In this document: piece after piece, positions 49,848-61,179 of the stretch
How positions within the stretch are numbered: the first letter of the stretch is position 1
Layout: each line of letters begins with the position of its first letter
Assembly (NCBI GenBank): GCA_947561585.1
Contig: CANNZV010000266.1
Coordinates: 726,183 to 790,182, forward strand
Length of the DNA: 64,000 nt
From: Caprella mutica
Lineage: Eukaryota > Arthropoda > Malacostraca > Amphipoda > Caprellidae
Direction of reading: 5' to 3'
The notes under the pieces: model-generated
What the model was told of the DNA's origin: nothing
Databases searched by the model: none
What the model saw: only the letters and a program-made list of their open reading frames with translations
Made by a program: the position numbers and the translations under genes

Positions 49848-52800
49848 TAATTGTGTCTTATTGTTAGTGAATTTCATTATTTTATTTCCAATAAGTTAAT
49901 TCTAATATAGAGAAAATGTATTCTTTGGATGAAAAAGTTTGATGCAGCATTTATTCTCCCATTGAAATATGGCATACATTCTTGATACATTAACTGTGAT
50001 CTCTCTATTTATTAGTAACTATATTTTCATGATTGTGATTTTATATACGCTAAGATATAGTAACTAATATTGTAATAAAAATGTACGAAATGAATATATT
50101 TTTCACATTAGGGTGTAATATAAATGAATTTGATTATATTTATTCGATTATGTTACAATGATTGTCATATTTGTGTTTACATGTTTCTTTAATTGAGAAT
50201 TTTATGAATGTTCAAAATACATGTGATTTATACCACTTGCTTTATTTTTATCCTGTTATTTTGTGAAGAAAATGAGAACTACTTTATCAGATTCACAAAA
50301 TTGAGGTCATAACTCAGAGTAAATAAAATAATGTTCACAATATCCGTAGAGTTTATCGCTTTTTTTTCCTGTGTAGTTACCGGTTCTTTACGCTTGACTT
50401 AAATTTCCATAATTTACATATTCTTGAATAATTGAATTGAACACCATGAATAATTGAATTGAAAATCATGAATAAATCTTCTTTAAAGGTATGGTATGGT
50501 AAATATGATGTACCTAGTGCATTTATCAGAGCTTCAAAAGTGTCCATTATAATCAAATACTTTGTTCTTTTGCAAGAGTATTATTAATTGTATATAACTA
50601 GTGATCCTAAATTCATAAAATTCTTCATTATTGTACTAAAACAATAATTTTCTCGAGGAATAACTGAAAAAAAATATTTGTGAAAATGAATAATAGTCAT
50701 TTTATTATCAAAAATTATAATTTTAAACAATGAATAAGAAAAAAATAACAAAATCTTCAAAAATATATAAAAAACATTATTTACTTCACTGCAGCTTCAA
50801 ATCATTTATTAATTTACTCTATCTCCTATTTTCTGAATGACTTATAATCTACGTATCGAAGAATTTTGTAAAAAATTTTATCACTTGGGGCTAAATTTGT
50901 TTTGCAGCTACGGATCTTGTATTGCTTATTATTGTTTACCATCTTTGTGTACAAGGATGGTACAATAATGTTCGTTTGTATTCAGTTTGGATTTTTGTTT
51001 GACCAGTTTATCAATATGAGTTACTTACGGAGTCTTTACCCTTCGACCAATCATCTGGGTACTTGTATCCATGATTTTCTTGAGCACCGAGACGAGTAAA
51101 GATATTTTCTTCCAAACTTTACAATAGTCTATAAAATTAGGCTTTGCATCATCGTTAATTATAAATTGCCCAATTACCTCGTGTTCAATAATCTCTGTAA
51201 GATTATTTTCAATTATTAATAGTAAGATTATTTTCAGTGTAAAACTTAATTATTTTGACTCTTGTACTTCTTTAGAAAATTACCTTTTCTTGGGTCAGTC
51301 TAAAGAAATCAACAGAAGAGGAAAAGAAAATACAAAGCAATAATCACAGGCTCTAATCCAAGTAAACAAAAGAATAGTTGAAGGGTGAACACTTCATGAA
51401 TAACTCATTTATGAACTGGTGAGCCAAAAAATCTGAACTGAATCCAGACGAACATTACTGTACATCCTACAAAAATGGTAAGCAATAATCCTACAAACAA
51501 GATCTGTAGGTAGCTATTCAAAGAGCTGGAGAATGAATCGAGTCTCAAGTAAGAAAATAATTCCGTCGATACAGGAATGATAAGTCATTCAGAAAATAGG
51601 GGGGAGAATAAAATGATAACTGCCTTAAAAATGCGATAAAATTGCATTACTCTATTTTAAAGTTTATACAAATACAATGTTTTATATTTCTTTAATATTT
51701 ATTTTTTTTTCGTTATTTATTGTTTTATAATCGATACATTCAGAATATTAATAAGAACTCAGAATAGGGAATTTCTATGATTTAAATAGAAAAAGATGTA
51801 GGTTTTTAAACTATTAATTTTCACAGAATAAATTTTTCATATAATATTTAGAAGAAAATGTAATTTGAAAATTTTATTATCAGTTTTAACAAGAAATACT
51901 AAAAACAGTTTTGCAAAAGAACTCTGAACAGAGTTTAATGATGTGTAATTCCAATAATATTTCAAGAAATGAATAATATACTTTCTGGCCGATCGATAAA
52001 ACCATAGTAGATAAATAAAGAAGTATGCTAAGTTTCGAATTCATTGACGGTGAACTTGACCCATTCTTCAGAAACGATGTAAACAAATGGCGTCGTACAG
52101 AGTACTCTATAATATTAAAAGTATTATTAGTTGAATGCTATAAGTTAATAGAGTGTCAAAGTTAATTTTCATGATAATTTTACTTTTAACTGAATAATAA
52201 GCACAATTTTTTTTTAATAAATCGAAAATATTTTGAGTGAATTCAGTCATAAAATTTTCGTATGTTCCAACCTGTCCACAATATTATATTCATCTGTTAT
52301 GTATACTTTATGACAATTCATAAAGCATACTAGACTGGGTAAAAGGGACATCTATTAACAATGAATTATGTTAACTAATAATGGAACCATAAGAATAGGT
52401 GTATTTTTATGGAATAGATCCTTTAAACGGAATAAAGATAACAACAGTATTTTTTTAAACAAAAATAGATAATTACAATTCAATTCATTAAAACAAATAA
52501 TATTCCATTAGGAATTATAGAGGATACAAATAATATTCCATTAGGGATGAACTCTCGTGGTGAAGTACATTCACACAATTTCTATTTACAGCCGATACAA
52601 ATAATATTCCATTAGGGATGAACTCTTACGATCAATTACACTCTTATAATAAATATTATAATCAATACAAATAATATTACAATTAGGATGAACTCTTATG
52701 GATAAGAACATTCATTTCAAGACAATAACCTAACATTAATACAATCGTAAAAGAACGTATATAATATAAACTATGTTTAATACAGTTTTACAAAATATTG

Positions 52801-53511
52801 CTATGGTCAATATGTTTTATTGTTCACATTGTATGTAATTTTAATAAAGGTGTTATACTCCATACTGCAGGAGACTCTGTTTATCTCTTAGACTTAAATA
52901 TTCACTCTTTTTTTAACCCTGTTACTGAGCAAGATGTGATCAAGTCTTTGAAAACATCAGTAATGGTATAGCGTCAGAGCTGTGAAAAACAGTAGCAGTA
53001 TTTTATGCCAGCCTCTCTCTACCATTAAAAATATGTCTTTCCCAGGAGGTGTTTTCCTGACTCTTCTAATTATTAATGATACATGAATATTTCCTATTTT
53101 TAATAGAGGGGATATATCTACTATATCTATTTACAGATAATGCACTTCATTTGAATGTATACTTTAATCACGTTGATGTACAAATTCATCAAGGTTAAAA
53201 TAATAACTTAGAATCTCCAGTGCCAAAAGAAGGTAATATACTTCCAAGACTTCATATCAAGAGATATTTATTAACTCTATTAAAGTCATTATTTTGAGGT
53301 GCTGGTAAATCAGAACTTTTTAATGGAACAGATAAAACTTCGTAGAAGTTCACTTTGACGATATATTGGGAAAAATATTAATTTGTCATTCTCCTCAAGA
53401 TTTCTTATGATGAAAATAAAACTTTATTTTTCCAATGAAGTGTAATCAAAAGTTTTTCTATTTAGTAAAGATATACGAAATGAAACGAATTCAAAATATA
53501 CGAATAGTTAT
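49848..53511. other. Intergenic DNA; one short 70-bp repeat, no gene seen
   Basis: AT-rich. Open frames are short and show no domain or coding bias. The only structure is a repeat at about 52535-52700 of three diverged ~70-bp units opening GATACAAATAATATTCCATT and GGGATGAACTCT. Confidence 0.6.
52535..52700 (+). repeat. About 70-bp tandem repeat, three diverged copies
   Basis: ACAAATAATATTCCATTAGG followed by GATGAACTCT occurs near 52540, 52600 and 52665 (the last degenerate). Confidence 0.7.
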
Positions 53512-55045
53512 GGAACGTGGTGACAGTAAGTAACGTGGTGACAGTGAGTAACGTAGTGACAGTAAGTAACGTGGTGACAGTAAGTAACGTGGTGACAGTA
53601 AGTAACGTAGTGACAGTAAGTAACGTGGTGACAGTAAGTAACGTGGTGACAGTAAGTAACGTAGTGACAGTAAGTAACGTGGTGACAGTAAGTAACGTGG
53701 TGACAGTAAGTAACGTAGTGACAGTAAGTAACGTAGTGACAGTAAGTAACGTGGTGACAGTAAGTAACGTGGTGACAGTAAGTAACGTGGTGACAGTAAG
53801 TAACGTAGTGACAGTAAGTAACGTGGTGACAGTAAGTAACGTGGTGACAGTAAGTAACGTGGTGACAGTAAGTAACTTAGTGACAGTAAGTAACGTGGTG
53901 ACAGTAAGTAACGTGGTGACAGTAAGTAACGTGGTGACAGTAAGTAACGTGGTGACAGTAAGTAACGTAGTGACAGTAAGTAACGTGGTGACAGTAAGTA
54001 ACGTGGTGACAGTAAGTAACGTAGTGACAGTAAGTAACGTAGTGACAGTAAGTAACGTGGTGACAGTAAGTAACGTGGTGACAGTAAGTAACGTGGTGAC
54101 AGTAAGTAACGTAGTGACAGTAAGTAACGTGGTGACAGTAAGTAACGTGGTGACAGTAAGAAACGTAGTGACAGTAAGTAACGTGGTGACAGTAAGTAAC
54201 GTGGTGACAGTAAGTAACGTGGTGACAGTAAGTAACTTAGTGACAGTAAGTAACGTGGTGACAGTAAGTAACGTGGTGACAGTAAGTAACGTGGTGACAG
54301 TAAGTAACGTGGTGACAGTAAGTAACGTGGTGACAGTAAGTAACGTGGTGACAGTAAGTAACGTGGTGACAGTAAGTAACGTGGTGACAGTAAGTAACGT
54401 AGTGACAGTAAGTAACGTGGTGACAGTAAGTAACGAGGTGATAGTAAGTAACGTGATGACAGTAAGTAACGTGGTGACAGTAAGTAACGTGTTGACAGTA
54501 AGTAACGTGGTGACAGTAAGTAACGTGGTGACAGTAAGTAACGTAGTGACAGTAAGTAACGTAGTGATAGTAAGTAACGTGGTGACAGTAAGTAACCTGG
54601 TGACTGTAAGTAACGTGGTGACAGTAAGTAACGTAGTGACAGTAAGTAACGTAGTGACTGTAAGTAACGTAGTGACAGTAAGTAACGTCGATACAGTAAG
54701 TAACGTGTTGACAGTAAGTAACGTGGTGACAGTAAATAACGTCGATACAGTAAGTAAGTGGTGACAGTAAGTAACGTGGTGACAGTAAGTAACGTGGTGA
54801 CAGTAAGTAACGTGGTGACAGTAAGTAACGTGGTGACAGTAAGTAACGTGGTGACAGTAAGTAACGTAGTGACAGTAAGTAACGTGGTGACAGTAAGCAA
54901 CGTGGTGACAGTAAGTAACGTCGATACAGTAAGTAACGTTGTGACAGTAAGTAACGTCGATACACTAAGTAACGTGGTGACAGTAAGTAACGTAGTGACA
55001 GTAAGTAACGTCGATACACTAAGTAACGTGGTGACAGTAAGTACA
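53512..55045 (+). repeat. 18-bp satellite, about 85 copies
   Basis: Unit GTGGTGACAGTAAGTAAC, with GTAGTGACA and, toward the 3' end, GTCGATACA variants. Each unit contains AGTAAG. Frames open on both strands only because the unit is 6 codons. Confidence 0.96.
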
Positions 55046-57114
55046 TTAATTGACATATATATTTATAGCAATTAAAGATATATAATCAATCAATGGTTAA
55101 AAATGAATTAAAATTAAAATTGACAGGAGCTGTCAATAGAATTAATATAAGGTTAATTAGATGCATTTGCTATCTGATGTTACCAGAGAATGTTCTTCAT
55201 ACTGTACATTTCATAATTATTATCTATTCAATAAAAGTATATTTATATTATCTTATAATTGATTTGCGCTAAATTTATTGCATAACTTAATTCGATAGTT
55301 CCATTAATTTTTTGAAATAGTACAAGTAATATGGCTTAGAGAATTATTTCACCAATTTATGAGAACTGCATATAACATCGATGAAATTCCCTTCTAATCT
55401 ATTCAAATGAACTGTCAAAAGCTGACGGTAAAGACTCTAGACATGACGAAGAAGATTTTTGTTATCGCGCCTGAAAAGGTAGGAAAAACTAGTGGTCTAG
55501 CGTGTAAAAATGGTATTGGATTTCATTTTTCACGAAATGGTAGATGAATAAAGATACTGTACCTACAGAGGGTTAGTTCCGAGTTATAGGACAGTTCCAC
55601 TCTTTCGATCATGTGAGACAAAAATATTTAGGTATCTTAACGTGCTATTTTAATTGATTTCATATGATGCCTCCATGTGTCATTCATTTAAATCATCCTA
55701 TACAAGGTGAAATAAAATGAGAAAATGCTATGTAACTAGTATTTTAAATATAATAGTAAAACTGTTAAAATAAAAACGACAAACAAAAATTAAAATGGTA
55801 TTTAATAGAATGTGAAAATGAAACTGAAACCAAAATACATTTCGAAAAAAAGTATTAAACCAATTTTCTCGAGTTTTCTAGTCTTTTTTCAGAAATCTAA
55901 AATACAGTGTTATTTTGGAATAATATTATTAATTTGTTTGTTTTTTACACTGTTATACGTGATGTGCATTTAAGAAGTGACAACTTCGAAACATTAAAAG
56001 AAAATGATTTAAACAAAAAAATATATACATTTATCCATGCAATGATCTATTTACCATTATAATAATGTACGTGCATTAAATTCAACTTTATAATAATAAT
56101 CACCAATGTATTTATGCACCTCTTTGGCCATACAAATAATTCAATTTAATCGTATTTCATATTCTATGTAATTACAAATCATTTCAAGTTGATATTGTGA
56201 ATCTCTCAATTAAATCCTTCATCAAATGATTCAGTTGCTCAACATATGGTGCTCTACTTAAGGTCTTCTATTTCCAATCTACCGTATATATAGTATGTAC
56301 TTACGTATGCAATTATGCATATTACAATTAAGCATCATTCACAGTACTGCTATACTGTGATTTGCATAATATCAATTAACAAGAGAAGTGTACAATGATT
56401 AACACAAGGTCCACATTTGATCAATTTGTTTGATGATAAACTTGAGCACAAATAATCAAACATGGTCGAAAATGTGCCAAATTTGTAAATAATTGATGAG
56501 GTTTTGGGATTAGTTTCATAATAAGAGGCAGCGAGTGTGTCAAATTAACAGAGTAATTAAAAGCATTTCTATTCCTCTGTACGCGAATGTAAAGATGGCT
56601 AATGAAAACTACACTGTGATGACGATGGAAGACTTAATTGAATTATAAATTCCTTGAATGAATACTTGTACAATGTAAGCCTATATAGTCGGTCTGATGG
56701 AAACTTTGAAAAAAGCGGAAGTTTAATGATGCTCGCTACAATAACAGTGAAGTAAGTATGTAGAATTGTAGATATTAAAACTGTCTTCAAGAATGGCTAA
56801 AGCGGTTAAATATAGAGAAGCATGTATAGAGAAAAAAAGATGAATCTAATGAAATACATTTGAACATAATGCCATTTTTTTCTTGGAAAATGAGATATCA
56901 CAAAAACAATATACGTATCTCATTTCAAATTGAAGGAATTATTTTATAGATGAACATGAAAAAAATAAAATATGGTCATAATTCCTGAGAATAAGTTCCG
57001 AGAATACGGATCCAAATTTTTGAAAATATTTTCAATAAATAAATTTTACACTCGAAATCTCATTCATAATAGATTAAAGTAAGGGACTGAATATACAGTT
57101 TGTTGCAACTTAAT
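55046..57114. other. Intergenic DNA; one end of a family A element, no gene
   Basis: AT-rich. At 55570-55615, GGGTTAGTTCCGAGTTATAG and TTTCGATCATG match the family A terminus, but I find no inverted partner nearby. Nothing else supportable. Confidence 0.55.
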
Positions 57115-57330
57115 TAAATGGTTCAGTCAAAATACTAAATACTGTCTTAGACAATTTACTAAATATCAATTTAGTCAATATTCTAAATACTGTTTTAGAC
57201 AATTTACTAAATATTGTTTTAGTCAATATTCTAAATACTGTTTTAGATAATTTACTTAATATTGTTTTAGTCCATTTACTAAAAATTGTTTTAGTTGATA
57301 CACTATGTTTTAGTCAATATTCTATATTTT
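57115..57330 (+). repeat. About 24/48-bp AT-rich tandem repeat
   Basis: Alternating phrases CAATATTCTAAATACTGTTT and AGACAATTTACTAAATATTG, roughly four dimers, degenerate at the 3' end. Confidence 0.8.
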
Positions 57331-57772
57331 AGTGGGTATAGTCTTTTTCGAGACAGCGGAAGTGATGTCTTTGCTCAGTGGCTTAGAATCCAATCAAAGT
57401 AAACGACGTAGCGGCCTCTTTCTTCTCCCTACAAAGAAACTTTAGGATATTCACAAATGACGTTCTTTCCCGATAACCTATCTATTTTTAGTAGCCTATA
57501 CTTATTGATATTAATGGTGAGAAAGAAAATTGAGGGGGTGAATATTTCGGTGACACATAAATTCGTCTGAAGTGAATTAATAAACAGTAAATTCTGTATT
57601 GTCTTAAAAGCAATCTTAACAATAGCGTTGAGTCCATAGCGTAAGAAAGGCATTGGAACGAAACCACAATATTATTATTTCTTATTTCATTTTATGAAGC
57701 TGCCAAACCGTAAAAAATCTGGCGGATAAATCCACAATTTTCTCTGTTGTCATCCAATAATAACAGTTTATA
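57331..57772. other. Intergenic DNA, no gene
   Basis: No domain-bearing frame or repeat is visible between the AT-rich tandem repeat and the next family A element. Confidence 0.5.
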
Positions 57773-57974
57773 CGAGTTCCGACTTATAGGACGGCCCTAA
57801 ATTTTTGATCCTGATGGAAAAAGGTATTTAATGGTTTTTATTTAACTTTTTATATGGTATATATGATGTCCCCATGTATCATTGGTAACAATTTAAATAA
57901 AAAGTAAACAATAAATATGAGATTTAATTATGTGATCGAAAATGTAGATCCGTCCGATAACTCGTTGCTTACCC
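57773..57974. mobile_element. About 200-bp inverted-repeat element, family A
   Basis: Left CGAGTTCCGACTTATAGGAC and right GATCGAAAATGTAGATCCGT plus CCGATAACTCG are imperfect inverted copies of the family termini. No coding content. Confidence 0.65.
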
Positions 57975-60090
57975 AAATCATAGAGAGAGAAATGAATAAA
58001 ATATCATATTAGTCTAAAATGAACATCACACAAACAAAGAGTTTCTGCTAAATTAAATTTTAAACAAAATGAATATCTCTTTTTAAATTAAATCCAAAAC
58101 GATTTAAATTTAATTTAAATAAGCAATTTACGAATCCTTCCCAATATCTAAAAGATGAATTAATTCTGTTATTCATGTGCAAATTCCGACTTACTTTACA
58201 TATCAAATTATTAATGTTGATATGTATTCAGCATTTCAATGAATATTATTCTACTTTACGCCAAACAATAGAACCAATTTAGAATTCAGGTTCTCAATTT
58301 CTGTACCCCATAGAACTACCCCCTCCCCCCTCATCACCATTTGCAAATTCCGAGGTTTTAATTAGTTGCAATGTTTATTTTTCAGACAACTTAGTATTTG
58401 GTTGTCATTTGGAACTCTGGGGTACTTTTCATTATTGTCATTCCACTTTGAACAAATTAGTTCTACACAATCTCTCATTAAAATTATAATAGTCATCAAT
58501 GGAATTTGAATTAGTGACTATTATTAGAATATTTCTTAACAGTAACAATTTCTGGAATATATATATAATATATATTTATGTGGTTAAATTGAATTATAAC
58601 AATGACAAGCGTTAAAGCAACACTAAAACAACGGTAAATTTCAACTAGGTTTGAGTTTCCACTTAATTGAAGAATAGGCTCTCACATTTTTAACTTGTAA
58701 ATCGATCAAATAAATCAGAGTCCGAATCCTAATATCCTCTCCATCCTTCAGAATTCGAACATTTTCACTAACTTATATGAGTGAATGCAAACATTGTTAG
58801 CCTGTTTCGAGGCGAACTTTGAATTAGTTTTGCAGTTCCTGTGGGTTTCTTGTGTATTTACGTACACAGTTTGCCAACAACATTCGAACAGGCGGACAAG
58901 TTTCTTTGATTGGCTGTAGAAATATTCTCATTGTTTTCCAAAGCCGGAAATGAATTCGTTTGAACTAAAGCCTAGGGGGATAACCCAATCGCAAAAGAAT
59001 GTAAGACAGATCATACTGTAACTTCTGAGCTCCACAGTATCAATCGTATTAGAAAAGTATCTAATAATTATTATTTATCAGTTTTAAACACAATTTTTTA
59101 TACGTTGATTACCAATTATAATGTTCTAACTATATCTACATATGATAGATATGAAAATAATAGAAGAACTGCTACATCACCATGCTTTTTATTCGTTAAA
59201 CGATATTTTTTGTGAACAAATGAGGATTTTTTTTACATAAATATATATGTACAGCTTTATATAGGTATCATATATTTTCTTAGAAGATCTAGGATGTTGG
59301 TATTCCTTATCTCTTTATGCACTGAATTACATGTTTGGCATTACATGTACACGCTAAAAAAATTTTGATGCTCTCCTTGTTTTGTGTACGCAGGCAAAGT
59401 AAGCAAGTAAAAAATATTAATGATTTTTTTGAAAGAAGGCAAATAATTTAGTCCTACTCATGCTGAAACGGTGGCCGGTCCTTTTGCCGAAAACACATTC
59501 TCCGGAAATATTAAGAAACCAATACGTTATAAATATAAAGAGATGTTGTCTACCTAAGGTTAGGTTAGCGGTCCGGTTGGGGGAAAGGGGTATGGGGATG
59601 GGCTTGGCCTTCCGGTCTGGTTTGATAGTGACCAAATGTATACTCTTCTGTTTTTTACTGTAAGATAAGTATACCTTACTTAGGTAAATAATTGTCATTT
59701 TTTTGGCGAAAGTGTTTTCAGCGAAAGTGTTTTTGGAGAATTGACCTTGAACCGCTTAAACAACAAAGAAGATATAATTTATACAGTCAATTTGACTTCA
59801 ACAGATCATAGCATCTTATACACTAGTCGAAAAAGGAGAAATAAAGTTTTCTGTAAATATAATCTTATCGATGGTACAATTTTGTTTAAATCCAAGATGA
59901 GAACAGTAAATTCAAACCGTACTTCATCATGGCTGGATATTCGACGCTTCAACTTATATTCGCATTGTAGCAGTTTCCTCTCTCCGAAAGTGTTACTGCT
60001 GTTTAAGAAGCATTCAAGATCAGATTCAACACACCTAAAGTTCCTTCTGTGAAAGTTATTAATTAGCGTGTCAAACACTTATAAACAACT
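57975..60090. other. Intergenic DNA, no gene seen
   Basis: AT-rich with some short frames (for example near 59460-59660 on both strands and 59741-60052 on +). None has a recognisable domain, and the overlapping opposite-strand frames argue against real coding. Confidence 0.5.
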
Positions 60091-60092
60091 TG

Positions 60093-61065
60093 CAACATTT
60101 CACCTCGAGATCCAACTGGAAGACTAAGAATAGTGTACTTACAGAGCAAAACGTTGAAGCGATCAGAGGTATTGTTGAAATTATTCCGAATTCATCAGTT
60201 AGACGAATTGCACTACAAGTGAGGGTTCTACTGTTCTGCTTGAGAGATTGTTAAGAAAGAATTATTGTTGAAACCATACAAGATCCAAAAATGTGCAAGA
60301 ACTGGATGCAAAAAAAGAAATAAAAAATCTTCGCTGTTTATTGAAATAAACGGAAAGAACCCTAATATTATGGAAGAACTTATCATATCAGATGATGCAA
60401 TTATACTTCAGGTTGGATGGTGCCGCTGATAAACAAAATTCAAGAGTTTGAGTAAGTCGACACCCTGGAAATATCCATGCATTACCTCTTCATTCTCAAC
60501 GGGTCACATTTTGGTGCACAGTTACGTCGCATGAAATTATTGGACCTTATTTTTGAAGATTAGGCTAGAATTGCTAGTAGAATTTGTAGAATTGCTAGTA
60601 TCTTTCCCAGAATTGCTAGTAGAACTTGTAGAATTGCTTGTATCTTTAAATGTTATTCAAACATACTCTATGACTACATTTCCCCTATAGTATCGGAAAG
60701 AAGAAATTGATCATCATTATTTTGAGCAAGACGGTGCCACATGCCACTTAGCAGGAGTTTCAATGGCTGGTCTGAGGGATAAATTTCCTGGTAAGCTAAT
60801 TTCAAAATTGTGTGCTATTGAATGGCAACCAGCGCCCAGGTTTTCCGACCAATCAGCTTCAGAATTTAATTTGTGTGGTTATTTGAAAAAACAAAGTTTC
60901 CAGATCAAACCCACCACAACTGCACAACTTAAGCAAACAACATGGAAAGAATTAATAGAGTTGATTTAGAGTCTAAGTCATATTATCCATCACAAAATGA
61001 ATGCATGAATGTGCACAAGTTCGTGGTGGCCGTTTAGCGTATGAAATTAAAAAAATATAATAACT
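60093..61065 (+). pseudogene. Decayed Tc1/mariner-superfamily transposase
   Basis: Separate frames carry pieces of one transposase in order: LTEQNVEAIRGIVEIIPNSS and VRRIALQ (helix-turn-helix region, about 60138-60215), VTFWCTVTSHEIIGPYF (about 60502-60555), QDGATCHLAGVSMAGLRDKF (from about 60731), EFNLCGYLKKQ (about 60862) and a C-terminal remnant near 61005-61035. The family normally has QDGAxxH around the second catalytic aspartate. Stops and frame changes break it at several points (60557, 60642 onward), so it cannot make an active enzyme. I find no clear inverted termini. Confidence 0.82.
60563..60645 (+). repeat. Short duplication inside the transposase relic
   Basis: The phrase AGAATTGCTAGTAGAATTTG plus TAGAATTGCTAGTATCTTT occurs twice in tandem (about 60568 and 60610). 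It lies between conserved transposase blocks and adds to their breakage. Confidence 0.7.
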
Positions 61066-61179
61066 TTGTGAAACGTAGGATTTTAGCTTTGAAATGATGT
61101 ATTACTTTTCCATGTTAATCAATAAATTCTATGTTTAGATGCGTTTTAAAACTGGCCATATTTAATACCTACTCTGTAT

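Noticed and set aside
53491..55056. 521-codon - strand and 415-codon + strand frames
   Set aside because: They are by-products of the 18-bp satellite.
59417..60078. Short frames on both strands as small genes
   Set aside because: They have no domain, overlap each other on opposite strands and have no splice or start context.
60763..60969. Small intact gene of 68 codons
   Set aside because: It is the C-terminal piece of the broken mariner-like transposase, with related pieces upstream in other frames.
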